Virus record (IMG/VR): IMGVR_UViG_3300049734_000156
Span: 1-24,893 of that record
Reading direction: 5' to 3' (one strand)
Length of the DNA stretch: 24,893 bases
Origin: a virus
Made by a program: the position numbers and the translations under genes. A model generated the notes under the pieces. That model was not told where the DNA came from, ran no database searches, and saw nothing but the letters and a program-made list of their open reading frames with translations. Within the stretch, counting starts at the first letter, position 1. Each line of letters starts with the position of its first letter. Shown here one piece after another: positions 9,844 through 17,101 of this stretch.

Positions 9844-11497
9844 CGAGCTCGACCTGCCGGACCTGACACCCGACGAGAAGGCCGAGCTCGCTCACCTCCT
9901 CAGTCACGACCGCAGGATCTTCTTCCCGACCCCGGGGCCGCAGTACGCGGCGTTTACATCGACTGCCGACATCACTGGCTACGGCGGTGCCGCCGGGGGC
10001 GGCAAGACTTATCTCGTCTCCGGGCTGGCGCTGACCGAGCACAGGCGCAGCGTCATCTTCCGGCAGAACAAGAACCAGACCCGGAAGTTCGTGCAGGATT
10101 TCGGGGAGATGATCGGCAATTCCGACGGCTACAGCTCGCAGAACAGCGAGTGGAAGTATGACGGCAGGCTGATCGAGTTCGGGGGTCTGGAGGATCCCAA
10201 GGACTACGAGAAGTGGCAGGGGCGCGACCATGATCTCAAGGCGTACGACGAGGCCACCCAGATGCGGGAGTTCGATGTCCGCTATACGATGGGCTGGAAT
10301 AGGTCTCCTGATCCCGGTCAGCGCTGTCGCACTCTCCTTACGTTCAATCCTCCGACAACACCGGAGGGCAGATGGGTCGTACGATTTTTCGCCCCTTGGC
10401 TTGATCCCCTACACCCCAACCCGGCCAAAGACGGCGAGATCCGCTGGTTCACGACGGTCGGCGACAATCAGGACTTCGAGGTAGCCGGGCCGGAGCCATT
10501 CGTCGTCAGGCGCATCGACGGAGTGCTGACCCCGTGCTATGACTTCGATCCCGCCGACTATGTCGATGAGGACATCATCCGGCCCAAGAGCAGGACGTTC
10601 ATCACCGCTCGGGTGACGGACAACCCGTACTACATGGCGACCGGCTACATGCACCAGCTGCAGATGCTGCCGGAGCCGCTCAGGAGCCAGATGCTGAAGG
10701 GTGACTTCATGGCCGGTATCGAAGACGCGGAGAACCAGCTGATCCCGACCGCTTGGGTCGAGGCAGCGATGGAAAGGTGGAAAGATGTCACGGAAAAAGC
10801 CGATTTCAAGTGGCCGGAAATGGTCTCGATGGGAGTTGATGCTGCCAGAGGCGGTAACATGGGCGGAACTACAGGAGCTACTGGCCGCGACAAGATGGTC
10901 ACCGCCTGCCGACACGACAGTCCCGCCCTACGAATTGTCGCCCCACTCCTCGTTGCCAAAGGCGTCGACGTCAACACCGGTAATCTGGCTGCGACCGAGA
11001 TCCTCAAAGCCCGCAAGAATTCCGCTCCCATCCATCTCGACGTCGCCGCCATCGGCACCAGCGTCTACGACGCCCTCTGCGAGAACAACATCCACACCGT
11101 CCCCCTCAACGGCGCGGCCCAGAGTGCAGGACGAGATAAGTCCAACCTCCTCAAATTCTCCAACCGGAGGGCGGAATTCCACTGGCGAATGAGGGAGGCG
11201 CTCGATCCCGAGGCCGAGATCCCGACGGCACTGCCGCCCGACCCTGAGCTGCTGGCCGACCTGACCGCGCCGCGATATTCGGTCAAGTCGACCGGCATCG
11301 TCGTCGAGCCCAAGGTCGACATCAAGAAGCGCATCGGCAGGTCGCCGGACAAGGGCGAGGCGGTCATGTACGCCAACGTCGACACCCCCAAGCGCGACCC
11401 GTCAACCGGCATGTACACGAACCTGCCGAAGGCCATGCAAGACCGTTTAAACAGCGCGCTTAACTACGACGAGAACAGGCTGAAGGAGCTGGGATGA
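9797..11497 (+). CDS. terL: Terminase large subunit
   Basis: A 566-residue packaging motor. The ATPase domain shows Walker A GGAAGGGKT (residues 63-71) and Walker B LKAYDEAT with catalytic D151-E152. The nuclease domain has RNase H-like acidic residues in GVDAARGG (D348), HLDVAAIG (~D415) and a late Asp in RSPDKGEAVMYA. It pumps DNA into the procapsid and cuts the concatemer. The start used is TTG at 9797, preceded by GGAGG at five bases; a GTG at 9818 after GGGGAG is an alternative. It ends overlapping the next gene by four bases. Length is normal for podovirus large terminases. Confidence 0.95.
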   Translation: MATPGSGVKIEIVESNELDLPDLTPDEKAELAHLLSHDRRIFFPTPGPQYAAFTSTADITGYGGAAGGGKTYLVSGLALTEHRRSVIFRQNKNQTRKFVQDFGEMIGNSDGYSSQNSEWKYDGRLIEFGGLEDPKDYEKWQGRDHDLKAYDEATQMREFDVRYTMGWNRSPDPGQRCRTLLTFNPPTTPEGRWVVRFFAPWLDPLHPNPAKDGEIRWFTTVGDNQDFEVAGPEPFVVRRIDGVLTPCYDFDPADYVDEDIIRPKSRTFITARVTDNPYYMATGYMHQLQMLPEPLRSQMLKGDFMAGIEDAENQLIPTAWVEAAMERWKDVTEKADFKWPEMVSMGVDAARGGNMGGTTGATGRDKMVTACRHDSPALRIVAPLLVAKGVDVNTGNLAATEILKARKNSAPIHLDVAAIGTSVYDALCENNIHTVPLNGAAQSAGRDKSNLLKFSNRRAEFHWRMREALDPEAEIPTALPPDPELLADLTAPRYSVKSTGIVVEPKVDIKKRIGRSPDKGEAVMYANVDTPKRDPSTGMYTNLPKAMQDRLNSALNYDENRLKELG

Positions 11498-11736
11498 TGG
11501 ACGAAAAAGAGCTCAAAAAGCCGCTGAGGGACGGACTGGAGTACTACGATGCCACGCCTTCTATCGAGCAGTGCCTCGACATGATCTCCCGGCTCAAGGA
11601 GACCATCGAGCTGCAGGGCGGTATCAACTTCAAGCTGATCGAGGCGATCAGGGATTTGCAGCTGAGGATTGAAATTATCGAAGGAAAAGGGCACAAGCCG
11701 TCGTCATTGCTCCTGCCTCCCGGGCTGACCAACTAG
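11494..11736 (+). CDS. Small coiled-coil hypothetical protein
   Basis: An 80-residue charged protein with a helical middle (CLDMISRLKETIELQG, then LIEAIRDLQLRIEII) consistent with a coiled coil and a disordered, proline-rich end. It starts at the ATG overlapping the terminase stop (ATGATG; AAGGAG five bases upstream), so translation is coupled. The function is unknown; its position between terminase and portal suggests a head or packaging accessory. Confidence 0.75.
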   Translation: MMDEKELKKPLRDGLEYYDATPSIEQCLDMISRLKETIELQGGINFKLIEAIRDLQLRIEIIEGKGHKPSSLLLPPGLTN

Positions 11737-11746
11737 GAGACCCGAC

Positions 11747-11893
11747 GTGATAACCCTCCAGCTACTCCTGTTCCTGATCGCGATGATCCTGTTCTTGGTG
11801 TCCGCGTTCGATCACGGTGGCCGCTGGCGTGTAAACCTCCTGTCGCTTGGCTTGGCCTGCTTCGCTGGAGCCTTTCTGATCGAGCTGATCTGA
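11747..11893 (+). CDS. Small membrane protein with two predicted helices
   Basis: A 48-residue protein beginning with GTG, seven bases after AGGAG. Residues 3-20 (TLQLLLFLIAMILFLVSA) and 31-48 (LLSLGLACFAGAFLIELI) are hydrophobic helices joined by a short charged loop (FDHGGRWRVN). Similar tiny membrane proteins lie near portal genes in other podoviruses. A holin-like role is possible but unproven, as no lysin is adjacent. Size, the strong ribosome binding site and tight spacing (10 bases after the previous stop, 3 before the next start) support it. Confidence 0.75.
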   Translation: MITLQLLLFLIAMILFLVSAFDHGGRWRVNLLSLGLACFAGAFLIELI

Positions 11894-11896
11894 GGG

Positions 11897-12097
11897 ATGT
11901 GCACAGGCAAGCCCAAGACTCCGGAAGTCCAGCCGATACCTGATCGCAGGCCGTCGGTCCTGCCCGACGGCGGCGACCCCAGCGTGCGCTTGGCGCACAG
12001 GAACCGTCGGCGGCTGATGGCCAGCTCGATGATCTTCACCAACCAAGGCACGCTGGGAGCCCCGTCGGTGACCGCGCCGTCAATGGGCGGAGGATAA
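11897..12097 (+). CDS. Small conserved protein upstream of portal
   Basis: A 66-residue basic, proline-rich protein (MCTGKPKTPEVQPIPDRRPS, then LPDGGDPSVRLAHRNRRR). A short protein of this kind, with an N-terminal Cys, a KPKTPE-type stretch, an LPDGG motif and an Arg-rich helix, often precedes the portal in BPP-1-like podoviruses. Its function is unknown to me. The Arg-rich part could bind DNA or an acidic partner such as the scaffold. It starts three bases after the previous stop and ends at the TAA that forms part of the portal's GGAGGATAAG ribosome binding region. Confidence 0.65.
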   Translation: MCTGKPKTPEVQPIPDRRPSVLPDGGDPSVRLAHRNRRRLMASSMIFTNQGTLGAPSVTAPSMGGG

Positions 12098-12098
12098 G

Positions 12099-13811
12099 TT
12101 GGCCAGACTGGAGTTGATCACCAAGCCGGAGCCGCCTTCGTCCTCCGGCTCCAACCTGACCAAGCGCGAACGGCTGGAAAAGCGCTTCCAGAGCGCCAAG
12201 TCGGTGCGCGATCCCTACGACAAGGACTACGAGGAAATCGAGCGCCTGTGCCTCCCGGCCCGGTCGCGTTTCATGGCTGGCACGACGCTCAAGCGCCGCG
12301 CCAACATGGCCAAGCAGGATACCGCCGGTATCATCGCCGGGCGCACCCTCGTCCACGGTATGTCAACCGGGCTCAGCTCGCCTGCCCGCCCGTGGTTCAA
12401 GCTGACCACCGGGGACCACGACCTCGACCAGTTCCAGCCGGTCAAGGAGTGGCTCTACGACACCGAGCATAAGATTTACGCGCACTTCTCCGCGACCAAT
12501 TACTACGACAGCGCCAAGGTCGCCTACGGCGAGCTGGCGCACGTTGGTTTTTCGGTCACTCTCGGCATCGAGCACAAGCATTACGGCGCGGTCTACCATG
12601 CCTTCGACCACGGCGAGGTGTGGATTGCCGAGGACGACGGGCTCAGGGTGACGACCTTGTTCTACAGGCCGTCGTACACCGTCGACCAGATGGTGCGGAA
12701 GTTCCCGTGGTCGAGGCTGTCGCAGAAGGTGCGCGACGCCTACGACAGGGGTGATGTCCAGAAGCTGGTCGAGTGCATGTGCGTCATCGAGAAGAACGAC
12801 GACCGCGATGCCAGCAAGCTCGACAGCTCCAACAAGCCGTGGCGCTCGACGTGGTGGGAAATCGGCCAGACCGACAAGAAGATCCTGCTCAAGGAAGGCG
12901 GCTTCGACAGCAAGCCGTTCTCGGCCCCGCGCTGGGAGACCACCGGCTCCGAAGTCTACTGCTCGTCCAGTCCGGGCTTCAACGCGCTCGCCGACCTGCG
13001 CGAGCTGGAATTCGCCTCCCGCCGCAAGGGCCGGGCCATGGACATCATGGTGCGTCCGCCGCTGTTCATTCCAGCTGGCCTGCAGCAGACCATGCTCAGC
13101 ATGGACCCGGGGTCGATGAACTTCATCAACGACATGCAGGGCAAGGTCGACTACTTCAAGCCGGATCCCAACGTCGGGACGTGGATCACTAGCGAGATCG
13201 ACCGCCTGACGCGGCGTGTAAACCAGCTATTCTACGCCGACCTGTGGATGGCGGTGACCGATATGGAGGGGATCCAGCCGCGCAATCAGCAGGAGCTGAT
13301 GTACCGCAACGAGGAGAAGCTGACCCAGCTCGGCCCGGTCGTCGACCGTGTAAACGTCGAGAAGCTGGAGGTCGAGATCGACCGCGCCTTCAACATCCTG
13401 CTCAACCTCAACGTCCTTATGCCGCCGCCGCCGGAGCTGCGCGGCTACCCGCTGCAGATTAACTTCGTGTCGATCCTCGCGCAGGCTCAGCTGGCGACCA
13501 GCAACTCTTCCATCGAGCGCGCTGCCCAGTTCGTCGGTTACGTCTCCGGGCTCTACCCGGACGCCAAGCTGAAGTTCGACGCCGAGCAGGCCATCGATGA
13601 ATTTGCCCGCAACTCGCACACTTCGCCGAAGATCATCCGGTCTGACGAGCTGGTCGCCGAGATGAAGGCGCAGATGGCGCAGGAGCAGGGCACCGAGCGC
13701 CTCATGGCGATGGCTCCGGCAGCTGCGCAGGGCGCGCAGGCTGCCGAGCTGCTGAGCCGCACGCAAGTCGGCAACGGCGGCTCGATGCTTGACCAGATGA
13801 TGGGTGTCTGA
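12099..13811 (+). CDS. Portal (head-to-tail connector) protein
   Basis: A 570-residue protein of the T7 gp8/BPP-1-type head-tail connector family. Supporting features are the N-terminal helical segment RERLEKRFQSAKSVRDPYDK, the motif HGMSTGLSSPARPWFKL near residues 87-103, a long core typical of the dodecameric portal, and an alanine/glutamine-rich C-terminal helix. Twelve copies form the ring through which DNA enters and leaves the capsid. The start is TTG, five bases after GGAGG. Its stop overlaps the next ATG (TGATG). Two uncommon GTGTAAAC codon contexts occur inside (near 13215 and 13349). Confidence 0.95.
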   Translation: MARLELITKPEPPSSSGSNLTKRERLEKRFQSAKSVRDPYDKDYEEIERLCLPARSRFMAGTTLKRRANMAKQDTAGIIAGRTLVHGMSTGLSSPARPWFKLTTGDHDLDQFQPVKEWLYDTEHKIYAHFSATNYYDSAKVAYGELAHVGFSVTLGIEHKHYGAVYHAFDHGEVWIAEDDGLRVTTLFYRPSYTVDQMVRKFPWSRLSQKVRDAYDRGDVQKLVECMCVIEKNDDRDASKLDSSNKPWRSTWWEIGQTDKKILLKEGGFDSKPFSAPRWETTGSEVYCSSSPGFNALADLRELEFASRRKGRAMDIMVRPPLFIPAGLQQTMLSMDPGSMNFINDMQGKVDYFKPDPNVGTWITSEIDRLTRRVNQLFYADLWMAVTDMEGIQPRNQQELMYRNEEKLTQLGPVVDRVNVEKLEVEIDRAFNILLNLNVLMPPPPELRGYPLQINFVSILAQAQLATSNSSIERAAQFVGYVSGLYPDAKLKFDAEQAIDEFARNSHTSPKIIRSDELVAEMKAQMAQEQGTERLMAMAPAAAQGAQAAELLSRTQVGNGGSMLDQMMGV

Positions 13812-14215
13812 TGGCTGAAACCCCTAGGCTCACCAGAGCCGAGCTGGCTCGCAATGACGTCGAGAGCCTGATGCTTGATCCAAAATTTTTGAGGTTCCTC
13901 TCGACAATCCGGTTGACCGCCGGTATTGAGACTGTTGCCTACGGTCCCGAAGATCGTCACCTCCATTTCGCGGAGGGGCGCAGGAGCCTTTGGTGTGACA
14001 TCCTCCGTACCGCTGAGTTAGCTCAGCCGGAAGCACTTCTGCTTATTTTGACGGAAGAGATGAAAGCAGCAAAGGAGACCACTCGTGGACGACCAAGAAA
14101 ATACGACCGACTCAGAACAGATGACGACGGAGACCCCGCCGCCGAACGAGACCGAGCAAACGGACTCGACGGATACCTCGACTACAGAGAAGCCGGGGAC
14201 ACTGCTGACGCCTGA
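13811..14215 (+). CDS. Bbp19-like phage protein
   Basis: A 134-residue protein. Residues ~15-85 match the Bbp19-like pattern from BPP-1-type phages: a helix (LARNDVESLMLDPKFLRFL), a central PEDRHLHFAEGRRSLWCDIL and a helix ending in LLLILTEEM. The family lies between portal and scaffold, as here; its role is not well established but is linked to head assembly. The C-terminal ~43 residues are charged and overlap the scaffold gene by 131 bases in another frame, so they are probably a non-conserved extension. Local DNA is more AT-rich than its surroundings (13876-13900). Confidence 0.75.
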   Translation: MAETPRLTRAELARNDVESLMLDPKFLRFLSTIRLTAGIETVAYGPEDRHLHFAEGRRSLWCDILRTAELAQPEALLLILTEEMKAAKETTRGRPRKYDRLRTDDDGDPAAERDRANGLDGYLDYREAGDTADA

Positions 14216-14777
14216 AGGCGGCGAGCAGACTGAGACCGAGACTGAGACCGAGACCGAGACCGAGGTTGATGCGCGTTATGGCGCTCCCGAGGGGGAGTAC
14301 GAAGTCACTGGCCTTCCCGAAGGCATGACGGTCGACACCGAGAGCCTCGCACTTCTGACGCCTGTCGCCAAGAAGCTGAACCTCTCCAACGAGAGCCTTA
14401 ACGAGATCACCAGCCTCTATGCCACGCAGATCCTGCCCAAGGTGACTGAGCAGCTCACTTCCGGGCTGGAGAAGGACATTGCCGCGCAGCACGCGGCATG
14501 GGCCAGCGAGAGTTTGGAGATGCTCCGCACCGAGGAAGATTTCAAAGGCCTGAAGCTGGTGGACGTCCAGCAGGTCGCGGCCAAGGCCCTCGACCGCTTC
14601 GGCGGGTCCGAGATCAGGGAATTCCTGCAGACCACCGGGCTGGGGAACCACCCGGCCTTCCTGAAGGCCTTCTACAGGATCGGCAATGCCATCAGCGAAG
14701 ACACCAGTTTCGAACGCGGGGACACTGCTCCCGTGGCGAAGTCGCGGACTGAAAAATACTATGGTCCGCAAGCGTAG
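14085..14777 (+). CDS. Capsid scaffold protein
   Basis: A 230-residue acidic protein. The first ~65 residues are disordered and rich in Thr, Glu and Asp, including a perfect Thr-Glu dipeptide repeat of six units encoded at 14229-14264. The remainder is helical and ends with a short basic segment (RTEKYYGPQA) that probably contacts the coat protein. The segment GLGNHPAFLKAFYRIG is typical of podovirus scaffolds. It guides procapsid assembly and is then released. The start is GTG, seven bases after AAGGAG. Position directly before the major capsid gene supports the call. Confidence 0.85.
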   Translation: MDDQENTTDSEQMTTETPPPNETEQTDSTDTSTTEKPGTLLTPEGGEQTETETETETETEVDARYGAPEGEYEVTGLPEGMTVDTESLALLTPVAKKLNLSNESLNEITSLYATQILPKVTEQLTSGLEKDIAAQHAAWASESLEMLRTEEDFKGLKLVDVQQVAAKALDRFGGSEIREFLQTTGLGNHPAFLKAFYRIGNAISEDTSFERGDTAPVAKSRTEKYYGPQA

Positions 14778-14797
14778 TTTAGACGAAGGAGCTTAAA

Positions 14798-15832
14798 ATG
14801 GCCGTGCAAGCAAGTGGCGTAGCCACACTACTCGACGTTCTTCAGACCATGGCTCCCGACGGGAAGCAGATGGACATCGCCGAGGTTCTCACCCAGCAGA
14901 ACGAGCTGCTGGAGGACATGACTTGGCGTGAAGGCAATTCCGTCTCGGGTCACCGTGACGCGGTTCGCACCTCGCTGCCGACCCCGTCTTTCCGCGCTCT
15001 TAACGAGGGCGTGCCGGTCACCAAGGCGGGCAGCACCCCGATTGAAGAGACCGCAGCGCTGCTGGAGGACTTCTCCCGCGTCGACCGCGAGCTCGCGATC
15101 ATGTCGGGCGACGTCAACGCCTACCGCCTGCGGGAAGCCAAGCCGCACATCATCGGCATGGGCCACAAGATGGCCCAGACGGTGTTTTATGGTAACGCCA
15201 ACATCGACCCCAAGAGCTTCACCGGCCTTGCCCCGCGCTACAACTCGACGAGCACGGCGGTGTCGGCTACGGCCACCAACGTCATCGACGCTGGCGGCAC
15301 CGGCTCCAACCTGCGTTCGATCTGGCTGATCGGCTGGAGCGAAGACACCATCACCGGGATCTACCCGAAGAACACCAAGGGCGGGCTCGACCACGAAGAC
15401 GCCACCAACGCCTCCGGCGAAGGGGCCCACGGGTTCCCGGCTGCCGCCGCGCTGGCCGATGCCTCCGGCAACAAATTCATGGGTTACGAGGACCACTGGA
15501 TCTGGCGCTGCGGCATGATGGTCAAAGACTGGCGGTATGCTGTTCGCATCGCGAACATCGATCCGACGGCGCTGGTCATCGATTATGCCACCGGCCCGAA
15601 CCTTGCCGACCTGATGGTGCAGGCTCAGGAGCTGATCGAGGACATGAACGGGGTTCGCGCCGCGTTCTACGTCCCTCGCGCGCTCCGCGCTTTCCTGCGC
15701 CGCCAGCTGCTCTCCAAGAAGAACGCCTTCCTGTCGTGGGACGAGATGGGCGGCAAGCGGGTTCTCAACTTCGGTGAGACCGTGGTGCGTCGTACCGACG
15801 CACTGAACGTCGCCGAGGCAGAGGTCGTCTAA
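14798..15832 (+). CDS. Major capsid protein (epsilon15 gp7 / BPP-1 type)
   Basis: A 344-residue protein of the HK97-fold family found in epsilon15 and BPP-1. Recognisable stretches are the N-terminal MAVQASGVATLLDVLQTMAP, the conserved TWREGNSVSGHRDAVRTSLP near residues 43-62, KMAQTVFYGNANIDPKSFTG near 127-146 and a C-terminal VLNFGETVVRRTDAL. These coats form the icosahedral shell. The ATG follows AAGGAG at six bases. A cement-protein gene directly downstream matches the order in those phages. Confidence 0.93.
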   Translation: MAVQASGVATLLDVLQTMAPDGKQMDIAEVLTQQNELLEDMTWREGNSVSGHRDAVRTSLPTPSFRALNEGVPVTKAGSTPIEETAALLEDFSRVDRELAIMSGDVNAYRLREAKPHIIGMGHKMAQTVFYGNANIDPKSFTGLAPRYNSTSTAVSATATNVIDAGGTGSNLRSIWLIGWSEDTITGIYPKNTKGGLDHEDATNASGEGAHGFPAAAALADASGNKFMGYEDHWIWRCGMMVKDWRYAVRIANIDPTALVIDYATGPNLADLMVQAQELIEDMNGVRAAFYVPRALRAFLRRQLLSKKNAFLSWDEMGGKRVLNFGETVVRRTDALNVAEAEVV

Positions 15833-15857
15833 CTCCAGTATTGAAAGGGTACATCCC

Positions 15858-16289
15858 ATGATCACCGACGCCCAAAACCGCCCCACAACGGTCTCGCAGG
15901 CCATCACTGGCACCGGCACCGTGGTTTCGACCGACAGCATCGATTTGCTGACCGCAAATAGGAACGTCGGGCGGGGCTTCCCGATGCGCGTGTTCTGCAA
16001 TGTCACTGTCGCCCTTGCTGGCGGCACCAGCATTCAGGCGCAGCTCATCGAGAGTGCTAACGCCAACCTGTCTTCGCCGACCGTGCTTGCCTCCGGCCCG
16101 ACCGTGGCCTTGGCCAGCGCCGTTGCCGGGGCTGAATTGCTGGATGTTCCCATCCCGGGAACAGCCAAGCGCTACCTCGGCTTGCAGTTCGTGCTGACCG
16201 GCACCTTCACTGGCTCCGGCGCAGTGCAGGGCGGTGTCGTTGCAGGTACGGACAACAACTCGTATCCGACCATGAACACCGGCCTGTAA
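15858..16289 (+). CDS. Bbp16-like capsid cement protein
   Basis: A 143-residue, beta-rich, nearly cysteine-free protein. It has the pattern of BPP-1 Bbp16-type decoration proteins: TDSIDLLTANRNVGRGFPMR, then a strand-rich AGGTSIQAQLIESANANLSS, and a C-terminal region around YLGLQFVLTGTFTGSGA. Such proteins bind the outside of the shell and stabilise it against DNA pressure. The gene lies 25 bases after the coat gene with AAAGGG as ribosome binding site. Identity rests on order and remembered family pattern. Confidence 0.8.
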   Translation: MITDAQNRPTTVSQAITGTGTVVSTDSIDLLTANRNVGRGFPMRVFCNVTVALAGGTSIQAQLIESANANLSSPTVLASGPTVALASAVAGAELLDVPIPGTAKRYLGLQFVLTGTFTGSGAVQGGVVAGTDNNSYPTMNTGL

Positions 16290-16302
16290 GGAGGGCATTC
16301 TC

Positions 16303-16848
16303 ATGACCTACATCGCTAAGACAGCTACCTTCACCAAGAAGGGCCGCTATGTCGAGCGCGGCCAAGTCATCGAAGACGACGAGATCGACTTCGAGGAAGG
16401 CAAGAGCGACGCGCATCTCATGGACGCTCCTGACGGGGTCGACGGAGCTGTCGCGGTCGAGATCTCGGCCATTGCTCCGACAGGGCCCAACCCCCAGAAC
16501 CCCCAGCAGCTGCCGAATGACGCCGTGCAGACCACCGGCGGGTATGAAATGGCTGGGGCTCGGCTGGTCGGCGAGGTGACGTTGCCGGAGAAGCAGCGCA
16601 TCGAGGTCGTCGGCATCGACAAGGAAGACGAGACGCAGGGCAAAGTCACCGAGGCCTTGGCCAATGCGGAGATCAACCAGCCCAACGAAGGCACCGAGGG
16701 CACAGTCGCTGACGTCGCCGCCCGCACCAGCGACATGGACGCCGCTGCACTCGACGAGCTGGAGGCCAGAGAAAAGGACCGCGAGAAGCCCCGCAAGGGC
16801 GTTCTCGATGCCATTGAGGCCCGCAGGGCTGCGCTGGCCCAAGCCTAG
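16303..16848 (+). CDS. Hypothetical head-associated protein
   Basis: A 181-residue acidic protein. Residues 1-45 look like a small beta domain (TATFTKKGRYVERGQVIEDD). A flexible, proline/asparagine-rich linker follows around 58-72. The C-terminal ~40 residues form a helical module (MDAAALDELEAREKDREKPR, then a helix rich in Ala and Arg) resembling the short LEM/SAP-like tails of phage head proteins. I do not recognise the whole protein. The gene follows the cement protein by 13 bases with AAGGAGG upstream and is closed by an intrinsic terminator, so it is the last gene of the head operon. Confidence 0.7.
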   Translation: MTYIAKTATFTKKGRYVERGQVIEDDEIDFEEGKSDAHLMDAPDGVDGAVAVEISAIAPTGPNPQNPQQLPNDAVQTTGGYEMAGARLVGEVTLPEKQRIEVVGIDKEDETQGKVTEALANAEINQPNEGTEGTVADVAARTSDMDAAALDELEAREKDREKPRKGVLDAIEARRAALAQA

Positions 16849-16869
16849 TCTCGGCTCCCCACTCATGTT

Positions 16870-16903
16870 AAGGCCGGGTGTGAAAGCGCCCGGCCTTATT
16901 TTT
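16870..16903 (+). terminator. Rho-independent terminator after the head genes
   Basis: A perfect 9-bp stem, AAGGCCGGG (16870-16878) with CCCGGCCTT (16889-16897), loop TGTGAAAGCG, is followed by ATTTTT. It separates the head genes from the tail genes. Confidence 0.85.
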
Positions 16904-16914
16904 GAAGGTGAGCC

Positions 16915-17091
16915 ATGATCATCGAGCGACACCCTGAGAAGCCCAAGGAGGTGGTCACCACTGCCGACGGCTTGCTCAGGCTGCAGCAGGCACTTGAGGC
17001 CAAGTCGGCAGTATTGCCGGTGGTGGACGGCTCCATTCCTCCCGTGTTCTTGCAGAACAGCGACGGCTCGTTGATATACACTCCGGTCTAG
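16915..17091 (+). CDS. Small hypothetical protein before the tail fibre
   Basis: A 58-residue protein (MIIERHPEKPKEVVTTADGL, ending DGSLIYTPV), too short for most gene callers. The ATG lies a few bases after GAAGGTGAG, directly past the head terminator, and the TAG leads into the fibre gene's ribosome binding site (TAGGAG). A short helix around LLRLQQALEAK is followed by a beta-like end. Function unknown; its place suggests a fibre-attachment or chaperone role, which is inference. Confidence 0.65.
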   Translation: MIIERHPEKPKEVVTTADGLLRLQQALEAKSAVLPVVDGSIPPVFLQNSDGSLIYTPV

Positions 17092-17101
17092 GAGAGCTTG
17101 A

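Noticed and set aside
14828-16033. Leftward open frame of 401 codons
   Set aside because: It is the complement of the major capsid gene.
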